Positions 38,080-47,978 of a stretch of DNA of 64,000 bases are shown here, piece by piece. Under the pieces are notes generated by a model, which had not been told where the DNA came from, made no database searches, and worked only from the letters and a program-made list of their open reading frames with translations. Within the stretch, counting starts at the first letter, position 1. Each line of letters opens with the position of its first letter. Origin of the DNA: Microbacterium sp. No. 7 (GTDB taxonomy: Bacteria > Actinomycetota > Actinomycetes > Actinomycetales > Microbacteriaceae); NCBI RefSeq assembly GCF_001314225.1, contig NZ_CP012697.1:2356001-2420000 (forward strand), given 5' to 3'. Both the position numbers and the translations under genes were made by a program.

Positions 38080-39006
38080 TCAGCCGAGCGTGGGGCGGTC
38101 GTCGTCGCCGGGCTTGCGCGTCGCGAGGAAGCGCTCCAGCTCCGCCGCCAGCTCCTCGGCGCTCGGCAGGTCGCCGGTGTGGATGATGGGCTGGCCCAGC
38201 GTGGAGCCGGCCATGTAGGCGTCGTAGCGCTCCTCGAGGCCGCGGAGCATCGCGGTCAGCTCCTGGCTCGCCGCCACCTGCGCGTCGACCTTCTCCAGGT
38301 ACTCGCGGTTCTCGTCGCGCAGCTCGTCGCTGTCGAAGACGAGCCCGGTGGCGACCGAGACGCTGTCGAGGCCCACGATCGCCGCCGCGGCGTACTCCGT
38401 GTCGCCGAGGTAGTGCGGCACGAGCAGCACGAAGCCCGCGACCCGCGCCCCCGACTGGGCGAACCGGTACTCCAGCAGGTGGCCCGCGGTCGCGGGCACC
38501 TGCGTGTGCGGCTGCCACACCGAGTGCGCCTGCGTGAGATCGGAGCGCGTGCCGCTCACCGTCGTGCCGAGCGGACGCGTGTGCGGCACCGGCATGGAGA
38601 TCGCGTGCACCCACGTGACGCTGGAGACCTCCAGCCCCTCGGCGAACCCGACCACCGTCTCGGCGAACGCCTCCCACGCGAAGTCGGGCTCGAAGCCGTG
38701 CAGGAGCAGGAAGGGCTGCCCGAGGGAGTCGTGGACGAGGGAGAGCTCCAGGCGCGGAGGGCGGAAGTCGGTCAGGTGGTCGCCGTCGAACGTGATGATC
38801 GGCCGCCGTGCCCGGTAGTCGAGGAGGATGTCGGCCGAGAAGACGACGACGGGTGCGGGCTCGAGCTCCTCGCGGAAGTACTCCACCATGCGCGAGACCG
38901 CGGATCCCGCGTCGGTGAATCCGGTCATCGTGATGACCAGCGGGAGACCCGCGGGCACATGGGGTGCGCTCGCGACACGCTCGTACAAGGGTCCGGACAC
39001 GGGCAT
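38080..39006 (-). CDS. PAC2 family protein
   Basis: 308 residues. The N-terminal text GLPLVITMTGFTDAGSAVSRMVEYF (about 19-43) and LLHGFEPDFAWEAFAETVV (about 99-117) place it in the PAC2 (proteasome assembly chaperone 2-like) family, common near rpoD in actinobacteria. Molecular function not established. Divergent from pepA; TAAAGT six nt before the ATG indicates leaderless transcription. Confidence 0.88.
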   Translation of the reverse strand: MPVSGPLYERVASAPHVPAGLPLVITMTGFTDAGSAVSRMVEYFREELEPAPVVVFSADILLDYRARRPIITFDGDHLTDFRPPRLELSLVHDSLGQPFLLLHGFEPDFAWEAFAETVVGFAEGLEVSSVTWVHAISMPVPHTRPLGTTVSGTRSDLTQAHSVWQPHTQVPATAGHLLEYRFAQSGARVAGFVLLVPHYLGDTEYAAAAIVGLDSVSVATGLVFDSDELRDENREYLEKVDAQVAASQELTAMLRGLEERYDAYMAGSTLGQPIIHTGDLPSAEELAAELERFLATRKPGDDDRPTLG

Positions 39007-39012
39007 GGATCC

Positions 39013-39018
39013 ACTTTA
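39013..39018 (-). promoter_or_regulatory. -10 box of the PAC2 gene
   Basis: TAAAGT on the minus strand, six nt before the ATG at 39006. Confidence 0.5.
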
Positions 39019-39101
39019 CGTTCCCCGCCGGCGCTCGGGGCCGCGCTCGGCCGCGCCGGGTCGCGCGGCGACACGCCGGCCGCACGGCGTCGTGCGAATC
39101 C

Positions 39102-39107
39102 TAGGAT
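39102..39107 (+). promoter_or_regulatory. -10 box of pepA
   Basis: TAGGAT, six nt before the ATG at 39114, predicting a leaderless transcript for pepA-lpdA. Confidence 0.5.
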
Positions 39108-39113
39108 GGACGC

Positions 39114-40586
39114 ATGCCGTTCCCTCAGCTGTCGAGTTCCACCGCGCCGCCCCGCGAATCCGACGCCGACGCCATCGTGCTCGCGCTTCCGCCGCTCGCC
39201 GCGGCGGAGACGGCGCTCGACGACTGGCCCGGCCTCGCGGAGGCGCTCACCGCCGTCGGCTTCACGGGAACGCTGCACCAGACGATGCGCGTGTTCGTGC
39301 CGCAGTCGTCGGCGCTGCCGATCATCGCCGTCGGCACGGGGACCGAGCCCGATGCGACCGCGCTGCGCGACGCCGTCGGCGCGGCGGTGCGCACCACGAC
39401 GGGATTCGAGCGGCTCGCCGTCGCCGCACCGACGGCGGGCGACGCGCTCTGGTCGGCGATCGCGGAGGGCGCCGTGCTCGGGGGCTACCGCTTCGAGGGC
39501 TACAAGACCGACCCGGGCAAGCTGCGCGCCGCGCACGTCGTCGTGCACAGCGGCGCCGCCCCGGCCGACGACGAGCTGTCGCGGGCGCACACGATCGGCG
39601 CGACGGTCGCGCTCGTCAAGGACCTGGAGAACACGCCGGCGCAGTGGCTCGGCCCGCAGGACTTCGCCGAGCGCGCCGTCGAGGCGATCGACGGGCTGCC
39701 CATCGAGGCCGAGGTCCTCGACGAGCACGAGCTGGCCGAGCGCGGCTTCGGCGGCATCCTCGGCGTCGGCCAGGGATCCGACCGGCCGCCGCGCTTCATC
39801 CGCCTCGACTACGCGCCCGAGGGCGCCGACCGTCACGTCGCGCTCGTGGGCAAGGGCATCACGTTCGACACGGGCGGCCTCTCGCTGAAGCCCGCCGCGA
39901 GCATGGTCGGGATGAAGTACGACATGACCGGTGCGGCGATCGCGCTCGCGGTGACCCGCGCGGCGGCGGCCCTGGGCCTGCCCGTGCGGGTGTCGGCCTG
40001 GCTCTGCATCGCCGACAACATGCCCTCCGGCCGGGCCACGCGCCCCGGCGACGTGCTGCGCATGCTCGACGGCACGACCGTCGAGGTGCTCAACACCGAC
40101 GCGGAGGGGCGCCTGGTGCTCGCCGACGGGCTCGTCGCCGCGAGCCGCGCCCGGCCCGACGTGATCGTCGACGTCGCGACGCTGACCGGCGCGATCACGG
40201 TCGCGCTCGGCACCCGCCATGTCGGCGTCATGGGCGACGGCGAGACCGTGAACGCCTACCTGGAGGCGGCGCGGCGCGCCGGCGAGCTCGCCTGGCCGCT
40301 GCCGCTCCCCGACCACATGGAGGACGAGCTCGACTCCCCCATCGCCGATCTGCAGAACGCGAAGATCGGCGACCCCGCGGGCGGATCGCTGTTCGCCGGC
40401 CTCTTCCTGCGCCGCTTCGTCGGCCGCACGAGCGACGAGGCCGACGCCCCCCGCATCCCGTGGGTGCACCTCGACATCGCGGGCGTCGGCATGAACAAGG
40501 GCGCGGGCTACGGCGCCACCGACCGCGGTCCGACCGGCGCGACGGTGAGATCGCTCATCGAGTTCGTCGCGGGCGGTGGACGATGA
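39114..40586 (+). CDS. pepA: Leucyl aminopeptidase (M17)
   Basis: 490 residues. The catalytic C-terminal domain has GKGITFDTGGLSLKP (about 246-260), MKYDMTGA (about 267), and the signature NTDAEGRLVLADG (about 329-341), which carry the two-metal site. The N-terminal domain is less conserved. It removes N-terminal residues from peptides in the cytoplasm. Its TGA overlaps the ATG of lpdA. An aminopeptidase next to the E2/E3 genes is also found in mycobacteria. Confidence 0.95.
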   Translation: MPFPQLSSSTAPPRESDADAIVLALPPLAAAETALDDWPGLAEALTAVGFTGTLHQTMRVFVPQSSALPIIAVGTGTEPDATALRDAVGAAVRTTTGFERLAVAAPTAGDALWSAIAEGAVLGGYRFEGYKTDPGKLRAAHVVVHSGAAPADDELSRAHTIGATVALVKDLENTPAQWLGPQDFAERAVEAIDGLPIEAEVLDEHELAERGFGGILGVGQGSDRPPRFIRLDYAPEGADRHVALVGKGITFDTGGLSLKPAASMVGMKYDMTGAAIALAVTRAAAALGLPVRVSAWLCIADNMPSGRATRPGDVLRMLDGTTVEVLNTDAEGRLVLADGLVAASRARPDVIVDVATLTGAITVALGTRHVGVMGDGETVNAYLEAARRAGELAWPLPLPDHMEDELDSPIADLQNAKIGDPAGGSLFAGLFLRRFVGRTSDEADAPRIPWVHLDIAGVGMNKGAGYGATDRGPTGATVRSLIEFVAGGGR

Positions 40587-41953
40587 CCGTTCACACCGCC
40601 GACCTCGTCGTGCTGGGCGGCGGCAGCGGCGGCTACGCGGCCGCCCTGCGCGCGGCCGAGCTGGGACGCTCCGTCGTCATCGTCGAGCAGGACCGGCTCG
40701 GCGGCACCTGCCTCCACCGCGGCTGCATCCCGACCAAGGCGCTCCTGCACGTCGCCGAGGTCGCCGAGGTCGTGCGCACCGCGGCGTCGGTGGGCGTCGC
40801 GGCGTCGATCGACGCGATCGACGCCGCGCAGGCGCTCGAGTACCGCGCCGGCATCGTCGCGAAGAAGCACAAGGGCCTGCAGGGCCTCGTGGCCGCCCGC
40901 GGCATCCAGGTCGTCACGGGCGCGGGCCGCGTGCTGCCCGATGCCGCCGTCGCGGTCGGCGACGACGTCTATCGCGGCGGCGACCTCGTGCTCGCCACCG
41001 GCTCCGTGAGCCGTACGCTGCCGGGCCTGGAGATCGGCGGCCGCATCATCACGAGCGAGGAGGCGCTCGCCCTCTCCGAGGTCCCGGCGACGGTCGTGAT
41101 CCTCGGCGGCGGCGTCATCGGCGTGGAGTTCGCGAGTGCGTGGCGATCGCTCGGCGCCGAGGTGACGATCGTCGAGGCGGCCCCCCGCCTCGTGCCGGCC
41201 GAGGATCCCGCCCTCAGCAAGGCGCTCGAGCGCGCCTTCCGCAAGCGCGGCATCGCGACCCGGCTCGGCGCCCGGTTCTCGGCCGCCGACGCCGCGGACG
41301 ACGCCGTCACTGTCACCCTCGACAGCGGCGCCTCGCTGCGGGCCGACTACCTGCTGGTCGCCGTCGGTCGCGGCCCCGCCACGAGCGGCCTCGGCCTCGA
41401 GGAGGCGGGCATCGCGGTCGACCGCGGCTGGGTCACGGTCGACGAGCGCCTGCAGACCTCCGTGCCGCACGTCTGGGCCGTCGGCGACATCGTCCCGGGG
41501 CTCCAGCTCGCGCATCGCGGATTCCAGCAGGGCATCTTCGTCGCCGAGCAGATCGCGGGCCTCGATCCCGTCCCCGTGCCCGAGAGCACCATCCCCCGCG
41601 TCACCTACTGCAGCCCCGAGCTCGCCTCGGTCGGGCTCACCGAGCAGCAGGCGCGCGACGCGCACGGCGATCGCGTCGTCGCATACGAGTACAGCCTCGC
41701 GGGCAACGCGAAGAGCGAGATCGTCGGCACGGGCGGCGTCGTGAAGGTCGTGCGCCTGGCCGACGGGCCGGTCGTCGGCGTGCACCTGGCGGGCGACCGG
41801 GTCGGCGAGCTCATCACCGAGGGACAGCTCGCCGTGGGCTGGGAGGCGCACCCCGAGGACATCGCGCCGTTCCTGCACGCGCACCCGACGCAGAGCGAGG
41901 CCCTCGGCGAGGCCTTCCTCGCCCTGGCGGGCAAACCGTTGCACGCCCTTTGA
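40583..41953 (+). CDS. lpdA: Dihydrolipoyl dehydrogenase (E3)
   Basis: 456 residues. FAD-binding VLGGGSGGYAAALRA (about 10-24), redox disulfide GGTCLHRGC (Cys43 and Cys48), NAD-binding ILGGGVIGVEFAS near 173, AVGDI near 305 and the C-terminal catalytic text HAHPTQSEAL (His, Glu). It reoxidises dihydrolipoamide on the E2 of pyruvate and 2-oxoglutarate dehydrogenases. ATG overlaps the pepA stop; the E2 gene starts 52 bp downstream with its own ribosome site. Confidence 0.95.
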   Translation: MTVHTADLVVLGGGSGGYAAALRAAELGRSVVIVEQDRLGGTCLHRGCIPTKALLHVAEVAEVVRTAASVGVAASIDAIDAAQALEYRAGIVAKKHKGLQGLVAARGIQVVTGAGRVLPDAAVAVGDDVYRGGDLVLATGSVSRTLPGLEIGGRIITSEEALALSEVPATVVILGGGVIGVEFASAWRSLGAEVTIVEAAPRLVPAEDPALSKALERAFRKRGIATRLGARFSAADAADDAVTVTLDSGASLRADYLLVAVGRGPATSGLGLEEAGIAVDRGWVTVDERLQTSVPHVWAVGDIVPGLQLAHRGFQQGIFVAEQIAGLDPVPVPESTIPRVTYCSPELASVGLTEQQARDAHGDRVVAYEYSLAGNAKSEIVGTGGVVKVVRLADGPVVGVHLAGDRVGELITEGQLAVGWEAHPEDIAPFLHAHPTQSEALGEAFLALAGKPLHAL

Positions 41954-42005
41954 CCACCGTCACTAAGCTAGAACGACCATCGAACTTCTGAATGGAGACA
42001 CAGTC

Positions 42006-43760
42006 ATGAGCACACCCGTGGTCCTCCCCGCGCTCGGCGAGAGCGTCACCGAGGGTACGGTGACACGCTGGCTCAAGAAGGTCGGTGACACCGTCCAGGC
42101 CGACGAGGGCCTGCTCGAGATCTCGACCGACAAGGTCGACACCGAGATCCCCTCGCCGATCAGCGGCGTCCTGGAGCAGATCCTGGTCGACGAGGACGAG
42201 ACCGTCGAGGTCGGCGCCGTGCTCGCGCACATCGGCGACGGCTCCGCCGCGCCGGCCGCGGCTCCCGAGCCCGCGGCGGCCGCACCCGCCCCGGAGGCCG
42301 CTCCCGAGCCCGCCCCGGCCCCTGAGCCCGCCGCCGCACCCGCCCCGGCTCCCGCCGCTGCGGCCCCGGCCGCGGCATCCGACGCGCGCGACATCGTGCT
42401 CCCCGAGCTCGGCGAGAGCGTGACGGAGGGCACCGTGACCCGCTGGCTCAAGCAGGTGGGCGACACGGTCGAGGTCGACGAGCCGCTGCTCGAGATCTCG
42501 ACCGACAAGGTCGACACCGAGATCCCCTCGCCGATCGCGGGAACGCTCGTCGAGATCCTCGTCGCCGAGGACGAGACCGTCGCCGTCGGCTCGGCCCTCG
42601 CCCGCGTCGGCTCGGGCGCCCCGGCTGCCGCCCCGGCACCCGCCGCCGCGCCGGAGGCACCGGCCCCCGAGCCCGTCGCGGCCCCCGCTCCGCCGGCGCC
42701 CGAGGCGCCCGCCGCCGCGCCGGCTCCGGCCCCGGCAGCACCGGCCGCAGCCCCCGCTCCGGCTCCGGCGGCTCCCGCTCCGGCAGCCCCGGCTCCGGCA
42801 GCCCCGGCTCCTGCCGCACCGGCGGACGCGCCCGCGGCGGACGACGGCGCGGTCGCGTACGTGACCCCGCTCGTCCGCCGTCTCGCTCAGCAGCAGGGCG
42901 TCGACCTGGCCACCGTGGCCGGCACCGGCGTGGGCGGTCGCATCCGCAAGGAGGACGTGCTCAAGGCGGCAGAGGCCGCGAGCGCCGCGCCCGCCCCCGC
43001 TGCGGCCGCTCCCGCCGCCGCGCCCGCTCCCCTGGAGGTGTCGCCGCTGCGCGGCACGACCCAGCCGATGTCGCGTCTGCGCAAGGTGCTGGCGGAGCGC
43101 GCCGTCGCGTCGATGCAGCAGACCGCCCAGCTCACGACCGTCGTCGAGGTGGACGTCACGAGGCTGGCCGCGTTCCGCGACCAGGTGAAGGCGGAGTTCC
43201 TGCAGAAGACGGGCGACAAGCTCTCGTTCCTGCCGTTCTTCGCCGCCGCGGCGGCCGAGGCGCTGCGGGCGTTCCCGATCGTCAACGCGACGGTGGACGG
43301 CACCGACATCGTCTACCCCGCGACCGAGAACCTCTCGATCGCGGTCGACACGGAGCGCGGCCTGCTCACGCCCGTGCTGCGCGACGCCGGCTCGAAGGAC
43401 ATCGCGCAGATCGCGCGCGAGATCGCCGACCTGGCCGCGCGCACGCGCGACAACAAGCTCAAGCCCGACGAGCTGGCCGGCGGCACCTTCACGCTGACCA
43501 ACACGGGTTCGCGCGGCGCGCTCTTCGACACGCCGGTCGTGTTCCTGCCGCAGTCCGCGATCCTCGGCACGGGCGTCGTCATCAAGCGCCCCGGCGTCGT
43601 CTCGGTCGACGGCAAGGACGCGATCTCGGTGCGCTCCTACGTGTACCTCGCCCTGTCGTACGACCACCGCATCGTCGACGGCGCCGACGCCGCCCGCTTC
43701 CTCGGCGCGGTCAAGGCGCGCCTGGAGGCGGCGGACTTCGCCGCGCAGCTGGGGATCTGA
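42006..43760 (+). CDS. sucB: 2-oxo acid dehydrogenase E2 with two lipoyl domains
   Basis: 584 residues. Two lipoyl domains (about 1-80 and 130-210), each with the lipoylation motif EISTDKVDTEIPSP; Ala/Pro-rich linkers; an E1/E3-binding domain (YVTPLVRRLAQQQGVDLATV, about 283-320); and the C-terminal catalytic acyltransferase domain ending SYDHRIVDGADAARFL with the catalytic His. Accepts acyl groups from E1 and passes them to CoA. In actinobacteria this E2 serves pyruvate dehydrogenase and sometimes oxoglutarate dehydrogenase. The two lipoyl coding regions share a 51-bp identical block. Confidence 0.93.
   Translation: MSTPVVLPALGESVTEGTVTRWLKKVGDTVQADEGLLEISTDKVDTEIPSPISGVLEQILVDEDETVEVGAVLAHIGDGSAAPAAAPEPAAAAPAPEAAPEPAPAPEPAAAPAPAPAAAAPAAASDARDIVLPELGESVTEGTVTRWLKQVGDTVEVDEPLLEISTDKVDTEIPSPIAGTLVEILVAEDETVAVGSALARVGSGAPAAAPAPAAAPEAPAPEPVAAPAPPAPEAPAAAPAPAPAAPAAAPAPAPAAPAPAAPAPAAPAPAAPADAPAADDGAVAYVTPLVRRLAQQQGVDLATVAGTGVGGRIRKEDVLKAAEAASAAPAPAAAAPAAAPAPLEVSPLRGTTQPMSRLRKVLAERAVASMQQTAQLTTVVEVDVTRLAAFRDQVKAEFLQKTGDKLSFLPFFAAAAAEALRAFPIVNATVDGTDIVYPATENLSIAVDTERGLLTPVLRDAGSKDIAQIAREIADLAARTRDNKLKPDELAGGTFTLTNTGSRGALFDTPVVFLPQSAILGTGVVIKRPGVVSVDGKDAISVRSYVYLALSYDHRIVDGADAARFLGAVKARLEAADFAAQLGI
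42111..42536 (+). repeat. Lipoyl-domain direct repeat (51-bp identical ends)
   Basis: Span bounded by two identical 51-base blocks, 42111-42161 and 42486-42536, spaced 375 bp. Both encode LLEISTDKVDTEIPSPI. Identity includes third codon positions, which suggests recent duplication or gene conversion between the two lipoyl domains. Confidence 0.8.
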
Positions 43761-43775
43761 TCCCCGGAGCGTGAG

Positions 43776-45035
43776 TCACGGCTGGTCCGCGAGGTCATAG
43801 ATCTCGCGGACCAGCCGTTTCTGCGCGGTCTCGGCCACGACGACGACCTGCGACACCTCCCCCGGCGCGTCGACGCGCAGCGCCCGCACGCCGCCGTAGT
43901 CGTCGAGGAGCGTGACGGACCGCTCCGGAGAGGGCACCGTCGCCGCCCCCGGCGGCAGCGCCTGCCCCGGGCTCTCCAGCAGCTCCCCGCAGTCCTGCGC
44001 GGCGGCGCACAGCGAGAGCGCGCGTACGAGCGCCGCATCCGCGTCCCCGTCGTCCTCCGGCGCCCCGTGCCCGTCGTCCACGCTCCCGGGCAGCGCGTCG
44101 CCCATGCTCTCCGGAGCGGATGCGGGCGACGCCGGCACCTCGGCCTTCGACTCCGCATCGCCGCCGGGCCAGAGCACGCCGCCGGCGACCACGAGCGCGG
44201 CGACGGCGGCGCCGAGCAGCAGGGGCCGCCTGCTCCTCGTGACGGGGACGCGCGGCGCGCGCTCCTCCCGCCCTCGGGCCGGCGGCCGGCGTCGCCGCAC
44301 GCCCTCGACCACCCGGATCACGCGATCGGCGAAGCCGTCGTCGACGACGCGCGCGAGCCATCCTCGGATCGCGGTCGCGTGGCGGTCCGACGGCGGCCGT
44401 CCGGCCGCGACGGGGAACAGCGGCGCCGTGCCGACGGCCGACCCGGGTGCCGCACCGGATGCCGTGCCCTCTCCCAGCGGTCCCGGGACGGCCGCCGCGA
44501 ACAGCGCCTCCTCGCACGCCGCGACGAGGCCGCCGCGCGTCGTCGCCGTCTCCAGCGCGGCGTCGACGACGCGCAGGGCGTCGCGCAGCGCCGGACCGCA
44601 CACGCCGGCCCGCGCCGCGAGCACGTCGCGCGCCGCGTCGCGCCACGGCGAGGAGCCGCCGACGGCCAGAACGGGGCGACCGGTGTGGTCGACCCACCAG
44701 GATCCCTCGTCGACGCCCAGGGCGAGCGCCTCGTCCGCCGCTCGCACGATGCTCACCGCCGCCGTGACGACCGCGCCCTCGCTCGTCCCGACGCGGTCGA
44801 CGAGCCTGCCCGCGCAGTGCACGAAGGCGACCCGATGACCGTCGCGGCTGCGCGCGAGCGCGCGCGGCACGAGGAGGTGTCCGCCGGGGGCCGCGCTCCA
44901 GACGACGGACGGGACGGCCCCGGCATCCGTCCAGACCAGCGGAGGATCGCCCGCGCACAGCGTGCCCGGGTACGGCGCGTCGCCGCCGTCGAGCTCTCGC
45001 AGCGGCGTCGCGGGTTCGAGAAGCGGTTCGGTCAT
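43776..45035 (-). CDS. Membrane protein with possible degenerate kinase-like domain
   Basis: 419 residues; no family firmly recognised. The first about 180 residues have a pattern reminiscent of a protein kinase without catalytic residues: RAADEALALGVDEGSWWVDHTGRPVLAVGG (about 98-127) aligns in style with a catalytic loop plus DFG segment, but His, Asp and Lys are absent. A basic stretch (about 245-270) precedes one membrane helix (about 271-289), then an acidic Ser/Pro/Asp linker and a C-terminal module (about 340-419). It occupies the interval where mycobacteria carry lipB and lipA. Start at 45035 is the ATG before the conserved-looking part. Confidence 0.5.
   Translation of the reverse strand: MTEPLLEPATPLRELDGGDAPYPGTLCAGDPPLVWTDAGAVPSVVWSAAPGGHLLVPRALARSRDGHRVAFVHCAGRLVDRVGTSEGAVVTAAVSIVRAADEALALGVDEGSWWVDHTGRPVLAVGGSSPWRDAARDVLAARAGVCGPALRDALRVVDAALETATTRGGLVAACEEALFAAAVPGPLGEGTASGAAPGSAVGTAPLFPVAAGRPPSDRHATAIRGWLARVVDDGFADRVIRVVEGVRRRRPPARGREERAPRVPVTRSRRPLLLGAAVAALVVAGGVLWPGGDAESKAEVPASPASAPESMGDALPGSVDDGHGAPEDDGDADAALVRALSLCAAAQDCGELLESPGQALPPGAATVPSPERSVTLLDDYGGVRALRVDAPGEVSQVVVVAETAQKRLVREIYDLADQP
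43778..43818. terminator. Terminator hairpin between sucB and the membrane protein gene
   Basis: Perfect 16-bp stem with a nine-base loop, followed by TTT on the plus strand. It overlaps the last codons of the convergent gene, so the stem is both coding and structural. Confidence 0.7.
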
Positions 45036-45140
45036 GGCCACCAGCCTGCGCGACCCGGCGCCCGCCGGCGACGCGGCACGAGCGATCCGTGGACAGACCG
45101 CGCGATTCGCGCGTTGTGTAGGAGGAGTGGGCCGCGAAGG

Positions 45141-45146
45141 TAGGCT
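45141..45146 (+). promoter_or_regulatory. -10 box of the DUF4191 gene
   Basis: TAGGCT, seven nt before the ATG at 45154. Confidence 0.5.
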
Positions 45147-45153
45147 GGATGCC

Positions 45154-45864
45154 ATGTCGCCGCGCAGTTCCTCCCCCGAGAAGCGTCCCGGATTCTTCCG
45201 TCAGATCGGATCGCTGTTCACGTTCACCCGGGAGATCTACCCGTGGCTGCCGTGGGTGCTCGCGGGAATCGTCGTCCTGGGCGTCGGCCTCGGCCTGCTC
45301 GTCGGGTTCCTGGTGCCGCCGGTCGCGATCTGGAGCGTCATCCTCTGGGCGATCTCGGGCCTGATGTTCGGCGTGCTCGGCGGCATGATCCTGCTGACCC
45401 GCCTGGCCACGACCGCGATGTACAAGAAGATCGACGGCGTGCCGGGCGCCACGGGGCACGTGCTCTCGACGGGGCTCGGCCGCGCCTGGGTGGCCTCCGA
45501 CATGCCCGTCGGCGTCAACCCCAAGACGCAGGACGCCGTGTACCGCGTCGTGGGGCGCGGCGGCGTCGTCGTCGTGGGCGAGGGTGCGCGCGGCCGGCTG
45601 TCGCGGCTCATCAACGACGAGCGCGTCAAGGTGCAGCGCGTCGCCTCCGGCGTGCACATCGAGGTGCTCTACGTGGGACACGGCGAGGGCGAGGTGCCGC
45701 TGCCGAAGCTCGCGAAGACGATCAAGAAGCTGCCGAAGCAACTCGACCGGGCAACGATGGCGGCCGTCGTCAAGCGCATCGACTCCGTGTCGCAGTCGCT
45801 CACGTCGCTGCCGATCCCGAAGGGCATCGACCCCACCAAGGTGCGGGCGCCGCGCCCGCGCTGA
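45154..45864 (+). CDS. DUF4191 family membrane protein
   Basis: 236 residues. Basic start, family text GFFRQIGSLFTFTREIYPWLPW, two membrane helices (about 35-80), then a conserved cytoplasmic part with DAVYRVVGRGGVVVVGEG and RLSRLINDERVKVQRV. Matches Rv2219-like proteins (DUF4191), function unknown. Convergent with the RDD gene. Leaderless start (TAGGCT-n7-ATG). Confidence 0.9.
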   Translation: MSPRSSSPEKRPGFFRQIGSLFTFTREIYPWLPWVLAGIVVLGVGLGLLVGFLVPPVAIWSVILWAISGLMFGVLGGMILLTRLATTAMYKKIDGVPGATGHVLSTGLGRAWVASDMPVGVNPKTQDAVYRVVGRGGVVVVGEGARGRLSRLINDERVKVQRVASGVHIEVLYVGHGEGEVPLPKLAKTIKKLPKQLDRATMAAVVKRIDSVSQSLTSLPIPKGIDPTKVRAPRPR

Positions 45865-45872
45865 GACCTGCC

Positions 45873-46277
45873 CTACGAGGTGCGCAGCAGGATGGTGCCG
45901 GCGGCCTTGTCGTGCAGCCCGCGCTGATCCGGGTCCCAGATCACGGCGGGGATCACGAGCGCGAGCAGCGCCGTGCGCACGACGGGGCGCCAGAGCCCCG
46001 GCCAGGCGCCGTCGAGACGCACGACCCGCATGCCCAGCAGGCGGTGCCCCGGGCTGCCGCCCACGGTCGGGATGAACACGATCTGCACGACCACGAAGAT
46101 CAGCAGCGTCGCGAACGAGTCGTACGAGAAGAACGCGATCGAGATCACGACCGCCGCGGCCCAGTCGATCACGAGCGCCGCGATGCGGCGACCCGGCCGC
46201 GCGATGCTGTTCGGGCCCGACACGGGCAGACCCAGCCGCTCGCCCGGATAAGAGCTCTCACCGTCCGCTACGCTCAC
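45873..46277 (-). CDS. RDD family membrane protein
   Basis: 134 residues with two or three membrane helices. The RDD signature appears as PGRRIAALVIDWAAA (about 28-42); PTVGGSPGHRLLGMRVVRLDG follows the second helix. RDD proteins are small membrane proteins, some with transport roles; this one is unassigned. The GTG start lies six nt after a TAGGCT box. Corresponds in position to the small RDD gene upstream of glnA1 in mycobacteria. Confidence 0.85.
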   Translation of the reverse strand: MSVADGESSYPGERLGLPVSGPNSIARPGRRIAALVIDWAAAVVISIAFFSYDSFATLLIFVVVQIVFIPTVGGSPGHRLLGMRVVRLDGAWPGLWRPVVRTALLALVIPAVIWDPDQRGLHDKAAGTILLRTS

Positions 46278-46283
46278 CGACCC

Positions 46284-46289
46284 AGCCTA
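46284..46289 (-). promoter_or_regulatory. -10 box of the RDD gene
   Basis: TAGGCT on the minus strand, six nt before the GTG at 46277. Confidence 0.5.
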
Positions 46290-46299
46290 TCCGTCCCGT

Positions 46300-46337
46300 G
46301 TAACACGCCCGAAACATTCGCGATACCCAAGAGATAT
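46300..46337 (+). promoter_or_regulatory. GlnR-type nitrogen operator upstream of glnA1
   Basis: Four boxes with exact six-base spacers: GTAAC-n6-GAAAC-n6-GATAC-n6-GATAT. The first pair is a perfect match to the GlnR pattern gTnAC-n6-GaAAC and the second pair is a degenerate repeat. Located 93-130 bp before the glnA1 start. Confidence 0.65.
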
Positions 46338-46429
46338 GGCTCCCCGGTACGGTCGAATCAGTTCTGGCACGCCGACACGACCATGCACGGCGTGCACAGG
46401 CGAAGTTCCGCCCCGATCCTGGAGAGTCC

Positions 46430-47854
<1,425 letters not shown>

Positions 47855-47900
47855 TCCCGAGAGGTTTCTTGGGGACCGCACTCCCGGTCTCCGAGGCCCG

Positions 47901-47950
47901 AGATGGACTGAGCCCCACACGGCGATCGCCGTGTGGGGCTCAGTCCATCT
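47901..47950. terminator. 50-bp perfect palindrome, bidirectional terminator
   Basis: 25+25 bases, no spacer, no mismatch, centred on CGGCGATCGCCG. It lies between convergent glnA1 and the monooxygenase gene. As RNA it forms a very stable hairpin readable from both sides. Confidence 0.85.
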
Positions 47951-47978
47951 TCTGGCCGTTCACGGACGACCGTGAGCG

